64,000 nt of DNA from Amorphophallus konjac (taxonomy: Eukaryota > Streptophyta > Magnoliopsida > Alismatales > Araceae). Where the stretch lies: NCBI GenBank assembly GCA_022559845.1, contig CM040128.1, positions 272,372,698-272,436,697 on the forward strand. Direction: 5' to 3'. Each line of letters opens with the position of its first letter. The stretch's first letter is position 1. The position numbers and the translations under genes are program-made. Below are positions 22,282-34,000 of the stretch, piece by piece. The notes beneath the pieces were generated by a model that had not been told where the DNA came from, did not search any database, and was given only the letters and a program-made list of their open reading frames with translations.

Positions 22282-23564
22282 GTTGAGATGATGCGACATG
22301 TCAAAGGGCACTGGTCTGTGGTAGATTTCAATGCAATCTAGATCAATGAACCAATTTGTTGGGTGCATCTCAAGGCATATATAGGGCCCTAGACATCTCT
22401 CATTCTCTTTTTGATTTTGCAGTCTTGAAGCCTTCTAGTCAAGTTGGTGAGGTCAGTGAGATTCCTACTCTAGAGTTAGGTGATAGGCACCTAGCCTTAA
22501 AGCATCTGGGTCCCTATAGGTACTCTGACCATGCTGACCTTATGCTTTTGGATCTTGAACAACTCTCATGCCCTAACTCTACTCTGTCTTCTTAAGTCAT
22601 GTTGTAGCACTTTGCCCTTTTTCTGACCGCTACTTCCCCTTTTACTTTCAGGGTCACTTATTCTGGTCCTCTTATTTCCCTTTTACCTGATTGCCACTTC
22701 CCTTCTGAGTCATATTAACCAAGCTTGCCACAGCTGCACTCTTTGTAGGTACAAGGCCATTTAGACAAATAGATGAGGCTCAGGGAGGAATATATATGAG
22801 TTCCATTACATGCCAATTTCCTTAAAAAAGATGTAGCAGTCTAGCACCCAAACTGAACCATTGAGCCAGCCACCCCATAAGAGAAGAACTTTTCCATATT
22901 ATGTGAATACCGGCTTGTAAGGTGGGTTCAGACTGAAATGTGCACACGGATCAAAACCTGCTTGAGAATCCAAGAATCATCTGGAAACACCTTAAATGCC
23001 CTCTGTAACCCTAGGATCTGTCCAAGATGACTTTAAGTACCCCCCTAATCCCTTAGGAAATTATAGAAGTTCCAGAGAGAATCTGTAAAAACAAACAAAA
23101 CTCGATCTTTGAAAACGCCATAACATTAATGGGGTCACACACTTTCTTTGGATCATCTAAAATCCTTTAAAACAATCATAACACCTTTCATCCTGATAGC
23201 AATCTAACTCAATCTAAAACGCCTTTGAACCCTTCAAGAGCCTTCTAGAACCCATTAAGGCCATGGTGAAGCTTTTGAGCTCAACCAAATTATCTTTTTA
23301 CTGTATACTTGCCCTTAACATTGGCGGTTGATCAATGACATTTGCATGTCAGAGCTATGTAAGCTATGTAATTTCCACAAGCTGAGGTCATTGGGGATGG
23401 TCAACTTTGGAACCCTAATTGCTGATTCTTGTTGGGCAAAACAGAGGGTTCTAAAAAGTTTTTTGTTTTCAAAATCCAAAAAACACTCACCTATACTTCT
23501 TTTAATAAACGGGATTTTTCTTTTCGGAAACCTCTACAGCAATGGGGTAGTCCCCACTTGCCAG

Positions 23565-23780
23565 GTGTGAGTGGTTGGCTGGATTGGCATGAAGAAACCT
23601 GGTTGATAAGGTACCCAGGAGCTTGGAAATGGGAACTCAGAGAATGGATGGGGGGGGGGGGCAATTTGGCAGATGAGGTTGTAGCTGAGTCAGAACCTAG
23701 ACGCCTTCGAGGTGAATGGGACCTTGAAGCCTACACCAAGGATCATGATAGAACTCCTCAAGGGCTTATCTGCTCAAGGT
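23565..23780 (+). pseudogene. Possible exon relic of an unrecognised gene
   Basis: An open stretch with protein-like composition (WLDWHEETW, YPGAWKWELREWM, then GEWDLEAYTKDHD) ends CTCAAG before GTAGTTCAGG, a possible donor. A run of ten G near 23650 may be a frame error. I do not recognise the family and see no start codon in context. It could be a decayed gene or chance. Confidence 0.25.
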
Positions 23781-24350
23781 AGTTCAGGGTTTGACTTGAG
23801 AAAGAACCACATGAAAAGTGTGTGTTGTGAAATGCCATTTTCAGAGAGTCGTTAGATGATATTGTCCCTGGAGAATTTACTCCTCATATAATGAGGGTCA
23901 GTGAACAACTTATTTTCAGAAATCATTCCTTCAAGATGTTATGAGCTTCTGGAGGGTTGATGATGTGGCAGATCTAAAGCGGATCCAGTCTGGGTCTCAA
24001 AAATGACCTGTTGGATATATCTGACCCAGGAAGGTGATCTGATGTTTGGTGTCATCCTACTTTTGTATAATTGTATAATCTTGGTAGTACAATATCCATG
24101 AAAGATTAGGAACGCCTATTTGTTATTCACCAGCACTACCTCTTTAATTAATTTATTTTTTTGAAAGTGGTTGGTACCACTAAATTGCATTAAAGTAAAA
24201 AAGGAGGGATATACAAGTATAGTCAAAGAGTTCCCAACGGATCCCTATACAAAAATTCTGCACACCCAGAGGAACCTCTATAATTTATTATTTAATTAGG
24301 ATTTGATTTTCACAGTTGCTTGCCTATGGTGACCCATAGATACTTGGAGG

Positions 24351-24434
24351 AAGGAAGTGAAAACTCGAGACATTGAAGATGCAATCAACAATGCAGTCCC
24401 TGGAAAGCTCAGAACTTTATCTCTGTATCTGAGG
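24351..24434 (+). pseudogene. Possible exon relic (TWRKEVKTRDIEDAINNAVP)
   Basis: About 28 codons in a coding-like frame, preceded by an AG and followed by GTAGGTTTTCC, a good donor. The frame is closed by TGA just upstream. It may belong to the same decayed gene as the piece at 23.6 kb. Family not recognised. Confidence 0.22.
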
Positions 24435-27301
24435 TAGGTTTTCCTTTTCTTTAACATAATCAGTAATTATCTATTCTTTCCTGGTGGACTGTGTGGATGA
24501 TGCCATTAGGAGATGGAATTATACCTTGTCTGTTCCATATTGCAATAGAATATCAGTCACCAGAGGCAAATTGACTAGATAAACATTAAAGTAAGCCTCA
24601 AAAAATTGATGATTAATGAAACTAGTGTCAAATGTATTCTGTATATGAGAACAAGCTGTTGTTGCCCATTTACTTTTCTCTCACATTGTTGTGGCATTTT
24701 TCGTTGGTCCAGATCTCAATGCTAATCGATTAAATATTTTTACTCAGTTGGATATTAAGACTTGGCATGAGTATTGAAAAGAAGAAGAAAAAACACTGCT
24801 GCTTTTTTTGGTTTTATTCAACACATCTGTTCTACTACATCACCTCATTGTTAAATTGCTAAAGTTTGAAGGATTCTTTTGTCTTTATGGTGTCAATTGG
24901 ACAGGAGCTTCTCTCTTCACGGTGGATGTTAAAACAAAGCAGAGCTAAAGATGATACAATGGTATAAGAATGGGTTAGGATGCATCTTTCTAGATGAAAT
25001 AATTTTATTAGAAACCTGGAGTTGGAGGGAAAAGAACGTCATGAATGTAGGTCATGAAAACTTATATTATCATTAGAAAGGAAGATCACTAACACAGTGG
25101 TTGTAGTAGGGTGTCTATACGGAGAAGGTAACCTTCATTTTCTCTTGTGAAAAACAAGGACATTGATAATTTATTGTGTTTTTGAAAATAACAGTCGATA
25201 AGTTTGGCTTTTTAGGACTGAGTTTTTTGTGACAGCGGGTTGTGGAGGAAATTAGAGAGTTCTGTAATGTCCGAAGCAACATCTCAATGGAAATGCTCTA
25301 TCATTAGACTACTGGTCTTGTTAATCTGATGGAAAGAAGACATTAAGACTGTTCATGCATAGGCTAAGGCTCAGAAAATAAATTTTGAACAGGCTTGTTG
25401 ACATGATTTTAGAAGAGTGTTTGTTAGAAAGGATGACAAAAAAGGCAAAGAAGGTGGAAATGGACAATCACCTCGGGATGGAGGGAATATTTCATGATTT
25501 CTTTTCTCTTCTCTGTCTTTCCTACTTCCCTGACCTATCACTCTCTCTTCCTCCCTTCCCCTTTTGACATTCATGTGCTTCGAACTGGTCACACATGTTG
25601 ATCTTTTTGTTTCTGGGGTTGGTATCTTATCTTTGAAGTTTCTCGTATGTCGACTTACCTGCCGGCCAAACTGCATACGCACAATTGGATTTTGAGCATC
25701 TTTTCCCTTCCAGTTGCTTCCTCTGGGATAATTATGTCAGCTAGCAGTTTGAGAACTTGCAATCAATCTGGGTATTTCATTATTAAAACCGCCTGTTTAA
25801 TGTGTATTATGCCAAGTTTTACACGTCAACTTCTGCACCGTCCAAGCCTCCGAGAGAAGTACATACATCAAACTTGGTATATATGTGGTGTTCATTTATG
25901 GCTCATCAAACATTTAAATGTGTCCATTTGAATGTTTTGTCATGGGTTCACCCTGATTGTTAAACTGCTGAAAACAATGCAGGTGTCTCGCATGTTTCAT
26001 CCTAATTAATTTTTCTGCAAAATGGAGGCTACATTTTCCCCCTGGAGCAAGCGTTGCACATCAGCCCAATCCCCAGATAATGTGAATGGATTTGGTTTCA
26101 TACAATGACACAGATACAAAATGAGCACCCATTTGATTTGAGTGGGATAAATGAGACTGTCAGGCTGTCAAACAGTTCGAGATATACTGGGCTAACACCC
26201 TACCGTTTCATAAACTGTGGGTTTTGTTGGAGGCAGCTGATGATATATGTTATGTCTGTCTTTCGCTCATTTGAGGTGGTTTTTTGGACAAAAAAAAACC
26301 ATTTATAATAGACCCTCATCTCTGCTCCACATCCATATGTAGGATAGCACTTCTTTTTTTTTCTTTGATGCTACTTTTATCGATTTGAATGGGGCGCACT
26401 TCTTGTTAGGACGTGAGAATGATGAACAAAGATGATATTGGTTATGCATGGTACATGTTCTGTGATCGATTAGCATATGAACAAGAAGCATTTTGCACTC
26501 GTAACCTTTCTGTCACAATATATATATACTCGTCTGAAAGAGAATAAGTTGTACATCGATGATCAGATTCTGAATGTGCTGAACCTTGTTCTTATGCTTT
26601 TCAGTGGTCCGTAAACGGAAAGCTATGTTTCTCATGCTCGAGCAGCAGAAAGTCATATTACCTTGTAATAATGACCGGGTTCATCACTGTTCACTCCCTG
26701 TACAGAAAACCTTCCCGTTGATGACATTACTGTAACAACACTCACTGATTTATGCATCTTCACAGTGTAAACCAGTTTCTTTTAATTTGTTTACACGGCC
26801 TCGGTGTATGTATGTATCTATCCAATGATGCTTCTACAATTGTTAGGATCACGGTCTCGTGTGTACCTTTTTTTTTCCTCCTCCTCCTCTCTCCTTACCT
26901 TCTTCTCTCTAGTAATTTTTCATATAAACTATAATAAAAATAAAAATTATAAATTTATCATTACTGCATTTACGTTTGTAGACATGTCACTAAAAATGAC
27001 AATTGTGTGCCAGAAGACCTCGAAACACGCATTTAACCGGTCTCTTTCAGCAGAAAAAATAGTGCAAAAATTTATTCTAGTCTTTCAATACAGTATTAGA
27101 ATTTTTAATGAGGATTTTTACAAATATGTATATGTAAAATATTATATCTGTATTTATCCCCCTACTTTTCACATATTATCAAGAGCATCCCTAATATATT
27201 TAGTATTGTTACATATATACTATCGCCATAACTTGTGTTAATTACTTTAATTCGGTTGCCGTAGGTTAAGAGTGCAAAAGACTAATCTACTCTCAAGTTA
27301 G

Positions 27302-27328
27302 CCTCTCTCTCTCTCTCTCTCTCTCTCA
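27302..27328. repeat. CT microsatellite
   Basis: About 13 consecutive CT dinucleotides. Confidence 0.95.
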
Positions 27329-27947
27329 ATAGAGGGCAGCCTGCCGCCGCCATAACCACCTCAATAGAGATCTACGGAGAAGGGGTGCCAGAGTGAGGGG
27401 AGGGAGAGGGTCAAGGTGTATGCGTGAGAGAGAGATGGGGGTTCTGACGAAGGGGGGTGCCAATAGAGGGGTGGGTGGGTCGAGAGGGGTGGGGGAGAGG
27501 GAGGGGGGCTACCAGCCGGAGGGGTGAGGCAGTAGGCTCTACAGGGTGTTCCGGTGATAGGGTTAGGGTTTCAGGGGGTGAGGCTCACGAGGGGGGTGGG
27601 GGAGAGAGGGGGTCGAGAGGGAGGCTACGAAGGATCAGAGGGGGAGAGGACGTCATGCCGCCACCAACAATGTCATCCCTACTGCCCTCCTCCTGCCACT
27701 TCCGCCCCACCTCTACCTCTTTCTCCTCCACTCCCTAGCCTCCACCTCCGTCCCAGTCCATTGGAGTCTTGCCACAGCCTCCGACAAAGCCGCCACCACC
27801 ACTGTCTGTGATGTGGAGCTCTCCATGGTGCAAGTCCTCTCGTGGGGTCAACTTGGGTTCGTCGATTGCCGGAGGGGTCGAGAGAGGGGGCAGGGAGGAG
27901 TGGGCTAGGGGGAGGGGGATCGCTGGAGGGGGGGTTCTTTATTTTAG

Positions 27948-29545
27948 ATTTTTTTACAAATAAACCACTGTTTAAATTTAAATGGCAAAGAAATCATTCT
28001 TGGATTTATATTAGCAGGGATATCATTTCTTTTGTCTAACTAGTGCAGATATGCCATCGCGATTAACTTCTATCGATGAAAAGATAAAGATTCTTGATTT
28101 TTTGAAGATTTGAATATTCTCTTTATTCTATAATGAAATGACTAAAATATTCATCTCAATCCCCAAATTCCCCCCTCCCCCATAAAAAAGAGATGAGAAG
28201 ACATAGAAAGAGAGAGAGAGGGAGGGGTCAGAGTGACTTCTCCCTAAGGCCTCGGTTCTATCACCGGAGGGTGGATAAGTTGGCCGGGTGGTCCATGGTC
28301 GGGGTCAACGTGGGGGTGAGGTAGGGGGGACTGCATGATGAACGTTGGGTGCCTGGGTAGGGTACTCAGGCGCATGGGACACCACTATGGATGCCAGCCA
28401 CAGATGGAGTGCCAGTGTGGAGTTGGGGTTGGACTAGACGACCAGCGGGCGAGGGTTGTGGCGGTCTGGCACTGTGGGTGGACAGTCTCGCAAGGTGCTA
28501 GATGGTGGAGGCTGCCTACGGAGGAGTGTGCAGGGGAGTACAGGGATGTGGAGGCCGACCGCGACCGTGGATTGCCCCTCCATAGAGCTTGGTGCTCCCC
28601 TCCCCCTGGTGATCTCCCCCCCCCCCAAACATAACCTCCCCACCCTCACCCCACCACCCCCCCATCTCCCCTTCCCTAGACGATCCCCCTCTCCAGTAGA
28701 ACCTCCCCTCTCTCTCTCCATCCCACCGACACCCTCCCACCCCGACATAACCTCCCCACCCTCCCTCCATCATGACGCCCCCCTCCCCGACAGAACCTCC
28801 CCTCCCTCACCCCACCACCCCCCCCCCTAGGCGATCCCCCTCTCCAGTAGAACCTACTCTCTCTCTCTCCATCCCACCGACACCCTCCCACCCCGACATA
28901 ACCTCCCCACCCTCCCTCCATCATGACACCCAACCCCCTCCCCGGCAGAACCTCCCCTCCCTCCTTCCATTCTGCCTGCAACCCCCCACCCGATCTCCCC
29001 TTCCCCAAGCGATACCCCCATCCTATACACAAACCCTTCGTCAACCCACCGCCTACTTGATCTCCCCCTGTTATATGCACCCACCCCCACCCACCAACCC
29101 TACCCCCTCGGTCGATATTCTCTCTTCTTGGTGATCCCCCACCGGAATCCCATCTCGCCAAAGTCACCCCCACGCTGCTACCCGTTCCCCTGCTCCTTGC
29201 GACCTCCCCCCCTACAACCCTCTGCCAAAACCCCATCCCCCCTGCTATCCCACCTCTCGTCAGAGTCCACCTCTCGTATGCAAACCCCTCCGATTAAGGG
29301 TGAGAGGGGAAAGAAGTTAGGAGAGAGGTGAGTCTTTTTTTATCTAACTATGGACATTATCATCTTTTTTCACATCGAGTTAAGGTTAACTAGAGTTATA
29401 TTCTCGGCGGATAACGACCGATTGTGGTGGGTTACGACTACGACATATCTGCACTTACAAAAGAAATAGTATCCCTACTAATATAAATGCAGGAATCGTT
29501 TTTTTTTACCATTTTAATTTTAACAATGATTTATTTGCAAAGAAC
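27948..29545. mobile_element. Possible inverted-repeat (MITE-like) element with a purine/pyrimidine-rich core
   Basis: About 130 bp at 27948-28075 resembles the reverse complement of about 29410-29545. Shared landmarks are TTTATATTAG-AGGGATA, TATTTCTTTTG and GTGCAGATATG. Between them the plus strand goes from G-rich to C-rich. The long frames here (both strands, 28.3-29.3 kb) come from biased composition and match nothing. Exact termini and any target duplication were not resolved. Confidence 0.4.
28681..28983. repeat. Tandem duplication, about 151 bp, C-rich
   Basis: The text starting CGATCCCCCTCTCCAGTAG at 28681 recurs from 28832 with few changes. Each copy has a CCCACCCCGACATAACC block followed by a CTCCATCATGAC block. 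Confidence 0.85.
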
Positions 29546-30745
29546 TCTTTGACTTCGGCTTGATAATACGATAGAAGTAGGAAGATATATACAAATACAA
29601 CTCATCTTCGTTACATATAAATTCCATGTTTGACGACTGAATTATATTTGTTCATGCTATGTAACTTAGAAGGAACATAATCTCTCATTCTGAAAATGTG
29701 AACGTAGATGAATTTTTTTTTTAAAAGGCATGTAGGTGGGAATGTGCTAAAATGTATACAACAAGAAAGTTATTGGATATCCTAAAACTTTTACATTGTT
29801 CATAAAATCGATAAGAAAGTTAGCAGTTTTTTTTTTTAGGCATAGTTAACAGGCTATCCGTTACCATTGGACATCCTCTCGATAAATGATGTTTCGCGGC
29901 TAATATGTTTTGAGTATTAATGCTCTGTGTGTGTGCATGGGATATATTGTTTGTCACTAATATATAGGTATTTTGAGTAATGTTTTGTGTATCGAAATCG
30001 ATGCATGAAATAACGTTCAACTTGAAACCTGAATTCTGGTCGACGTCATAAAAAATAAAAAAAAAGGTGAAAGGATGATTAATGAATGATGTCCCGTCGT
30101 GTTAGAACCATACACACGAAATAATAAGACATTCATTACTGTCCATTCTCTGAATCAGCATTTTTCTCCCGGTAAGAAAGACGCGGAGACAAAACTCATC
30201 ACGGTGCCGCTGCTGCTGCTGTGCGTCGTCGTACGTGTGCAAGAATATTCGGTGCCGGCGCGGGGGCGACGAGGAGCAACATGGCGGCACACAGCAGAGG
30301 ATCAACACGGCGGTGGACGGGGAGCGCCGCCCGGCGCCGTGCCGCCGGATGCGGCTGGGCCATGCGGTGGCGGGCATCCGCAGAGCTGAGGAAGAGCGAT
30401 GGGGGGAGAGGGGGCCCGGGAGGCGAGGAGGTGGAGGGGGGGGGGAGAAGGGCGCTGGGGATCGAGGTGGAGGGGGCGTGAGGAAGAGTCTGCAGGCACT
30501 CCATCGGGAGGGAGGAGGGCAATGGGAAGAGTCCGCGTGGGACGCGGACTCCCCACGTTTGTACGCGGTAGAAGTACGCTGCCGTGTTGGGTGTTGGCCT
30601 TTTTTTTCTTCCCTTTTTTCTTTTTTCTTTTTTGAGGGAGAGGGAGGGAATGGCGCGGGGTAGGATGGGATCACCGGAACTACCTTTCGGGCGGGGTGGG
30701 TGGGTGGGTGGGGGGAATGGCGCGGGGTAGGAGTACTGTCGGAGG
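29546..30745. other. Intergenic / upstream of the USP-kinase gene
   Basis: A/T-rich to about 30180, then GC-rich. The long minus-strand frames at 30102-31178 and 30199-31083 overlap the 5' UTR and exon 1 of the plus-strand gene and consist of Pro/Ser/Leu runs from purine-rich DNA, so I do not call them genes. The repeat shared with 37.7 kb starts at about 30748. Confidence 0.6.
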
Positions 30746-30852
30746 AGGCCAAAGATAGATAGATGACCGAAACCTCCGTCCGTTTTCTGAGGAGGTGGTG
30801 ATCCGGGTATACCCCGACGTGTAAGGGGGATGCCGAGACCGTAGCAGGAGGA

Positions 30853-30858
30853 TATATA
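30853..30858 (+). promoter_or_regulatory. Putative TATA box of the USP-kinase gene
   Basis: TATATA about 195 bp upstream of the start codon, followed by a GGA/GAA-rich stretch likely to be 5' UTR. The duplicated copy at 37.86 kb lacks exactly this TATATAGGAGTA stretch. Confidence 0.5.
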
Positions 30859-31047
30859 GGAGTAGGAGGAGGAGGAGGAGGAGGAGGAGGAGACAGAGGA
30901 AGGGATCGGAGTCTGCAGCAGAACGAGAAGAAGAAGAAGAAGAAGGAAAGAGGCAGCAGGGAGTTGGGAAGAGAGAGAGGTGTGGGGGGGGGGGGTGTAA
31001 GAAGCTGCACATTGTGGAATAGCTTGGAGAACGGGAACGGGGTGGGG

Positions 31048-34000
31048 ATGGGGGAGGCGGAGGAGGCGGCGATGGCGCTGCAACAGCCGCTGGTGGCGGT
31101 GGCCATAGACAAGGACAAGGGCAGCCAGAGCGCCCTCAAGTGGACGCTGGAGAACCTAGTATCCCGCGGCCAGACCATCCTTCTCGTCCATGTCCTTCAC
31201 CGGGGAGGGTCCACGCATTCGTCTGCCCACTCCTCGGCGCATTCCTCTGCGTCGTCTTCCCCCGCACACTCAGGTATATATATATATATATGCTCCCTCC
31301 CTTCACATTTAAGCTTCTTCCAATCCTCTGTGACTGCTGCTTATAACTCTCTCTCTCCGTTCCTCTTCGCTATTGTTGTGCACATGCAGGAACCCATGAA
31401 AATGTTGCAAAAGAAGTCTTCCTCCCCTTCCGCTGCTTCTGCTCCTTAAAACAGGTGGGTAAACAATCTCGGAGCACTTCTTTCTTCCTTGAATAATTAA
31501 CATGGTACATCACGAATCTCTGCAAGATTAATTCTTAATCTGTAACTCTATTATCAGATTATAACGAAGCTATACCAGTCAGGCATTATCTGATCAATGA
31601 CCCTACACACACACACACATGCGTATCAAACGGACAAATATACAGCTTTTCTTCCAAGCCTCGATCCTTTTCCCTCTCATTCACAATCTACAGTGACCAA
31701 CAGGTGCATTGCAAGGATGTGGTGCTTGAGGACAACGACGTGGCAAAGGCAATCATAGAATTCGTCTCACACTCTGCCGTCGAGAAGCTGGTCCTGGGTC
31801 ATTCAACCAAGCATGGTTTTGTAAGGTCACTCATCTACATCTACGGATTTTAATCTCCCACTACACCTTGACATGCGTATAGAAATTAACCAAGGATTTG
31901 ATGGATGTTATTTCTCGAATCTGTACATCTGTAGTTAAGCGGTGTTACATATATCCTTTCTTTGACAGAAGATTCAAGCACACAGACACCCCCAGCAGCA
32001 TCTTAAAGGGAGCACCCGACTTCTGCACTGTGTATATCATCAGCAAGGGCAAGGTGTCGACGAGACGAGATGCCGCCCGGAGCGCGCCGCCGGTCTCCCC
32101 TTTCCGGCAGCAGATCCACAACCAGAGCAGCCTCAAGCACGAAGTAAGCAGCAATAACTTAATGCTTGGTCCGAGAGGTGGGTGATCCTTCACAATAATT
32201 TATGGGTGGATCATATATGTGTGTGTATATATATATATATATATGACTGTTGATTGATGTTCTTGTATATAAATTATCGTCAGAACAAAAACTATATATT
32301 TATCATTTTATATATAATATCAAAGATATCAATATTGTGCAAAAAGATCACAGAATGATCATTTTGCACTAGTTCTATGTGTCGAATCTATAAAATCACA
32401 ATGTTGAGATACAAGGGCCTAGGGTCATAAGCACATGAATCACAACTCATTTAACCAATACGGGACTATTGTCCAAAGATTATGGCCAAATTCCAATACT
32501 CTCTCACGGCCAAGATGGGCCGTGGACATTAATTGGGTGGAGGTGACAAGAGGATCACAGAATGATCATTTTGCAAAAAGATCATAGAATGCTCATTTTG
32601 CACTAGTTCTTTGTGTCGGATTCACAAAACCGCAATATTGAGATACAAGGGCCCATGGTCATAAGTACATGAACCACAACTCATTTAACCAATATGGGAC
32701 TATTATCCAAATACTATAGTCAAATTTTAACACTCTCCCTCACGGCCAAGATGAGCCGTGGACATTAATTGGGTGGAGGTTGCAAGAGGATTGGATCATT
32801 TGGCTTGCTTTGATACCATGTTGAATCCACAAAATCGCGGTGTTGAGATACAAGGGTCTAGAGTCATATATAAGCACATGAACCACAACTCATTTAACCA
32901 ATACGGGACTATTGTCCAGTGATTATGCCCAAATTCTAACACTATGTACAAAATGACTACTTGAATTAATAGTGCAACATCAAGATCATTATGTAGTCCT
33001 TTTTACATAATATTTATATGTTTAATTAATGACATGTGTGAAAAATGAATGTACAAGTGATAAGTATATAGATTTTATTTTAACAATAGTTTACATGCAA
33101 AAAACCCGATGCATGATTCCCCCCCCTCTCTCTCTGATGTTCTTGGTGCATGGAGAATGTTGATGGCTCGCTCAAAGTCCTAAAGATGTATATATGTTTG
33201 CCTCATGGCAGGGGAGTCGATGCATCAGAATCATCACCTGCTTGAAGACAGGGAATCAATCAAGTAAGTTTAAACATGTTCCTCTCCTCATTAATGTCGA
33301 GTGACTCTTAAATTAAGAGAACGTTAATGATGGGATCACAGTCGATCGAGCAGAGCAGTATTCCGCCGTGCATTTGGCTTAAATTCTTTCCATGCATTGA
33401 CAACTACATGCATGATACTTGATAAATAAAAGCTTCTGAATCTCGCAATCTCTGGGGAACAGGAGCCCATTCGCTAAAGTAGGCAGGGGTATGGGCACGA
33501 AGTCATATGGTGAGCTGATGCTGTCGGACACCGACATATCATTCGTGAGTTCTGGCCGGCCCAGCACGGACAGAACGTTCCCTTCGCTCCATCACCCAGA
33601 CTTCGGCCGGCCTCCAAGGCTGTCCAATGGTTCGGATGGGTTCGACCGGAGCTTCGAGCTCGTACACACACCCGCGAGCAGGTCAGATGGAGGCGCCTCG
33701 AGGCATGACTTCTCGTTCTCGCAGGATAGTGAAAGTTCATGCTCTTCGCACACGATGGTAATTAATTAGTTGACTAACATAACATTTCCTGCACATTAGA
33801 AATCTGATCCCATTTCGGCAGAGAGAGAGAGAGAGAGAGAGTATTGCTTACTGCTAACCAATTTGTCTTCGGAGTTACAGGAAGATGTAGAAGCAGAGAT
33901 GAGGAGGCTGAGGCTAGAACTAAAGCAGACCATGGACATGTACAGTACAGCATGCAAAGAAGCCCTAAATGCAAAACAAAAGGTAACATATAGCATGCCC

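Larger units (their letters stand above)
22282..27290. other. Intergenic stretch without a supported gene
   Basis: Ordinary-composition, mostly A/T-rich sequence. Reading frames are short and show no recognisable domain on either strand. Two exon-like pieces (about 23565-23780 and 24351-24434) are listed separately. Confidence 0.6.

Noticed and set aside
28335..29236. ORFs on both strands in the G/C-rich tract
   Set aside because: Overlapping frames on both strands, Gly/Arg or Pro/Ser biased, tandem-repeat driven.
30102..31178. Long minus-strand ORF (358 aa) and its overlapping 294-aa frame
   Set aside because: Antisense to the 5' UTR and exon 1 of the USP-kinase gene; Pro/Ser/Leu runs from GGA/GAA repeats, no domain.
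32144..32145. Early donor site for exon 4 of the kinase gene (GAA/GTAAGC)
   Set aside because: It would put exon 5 out of phase; the donor at 32178 keeps the frame through exons 5 and 6.
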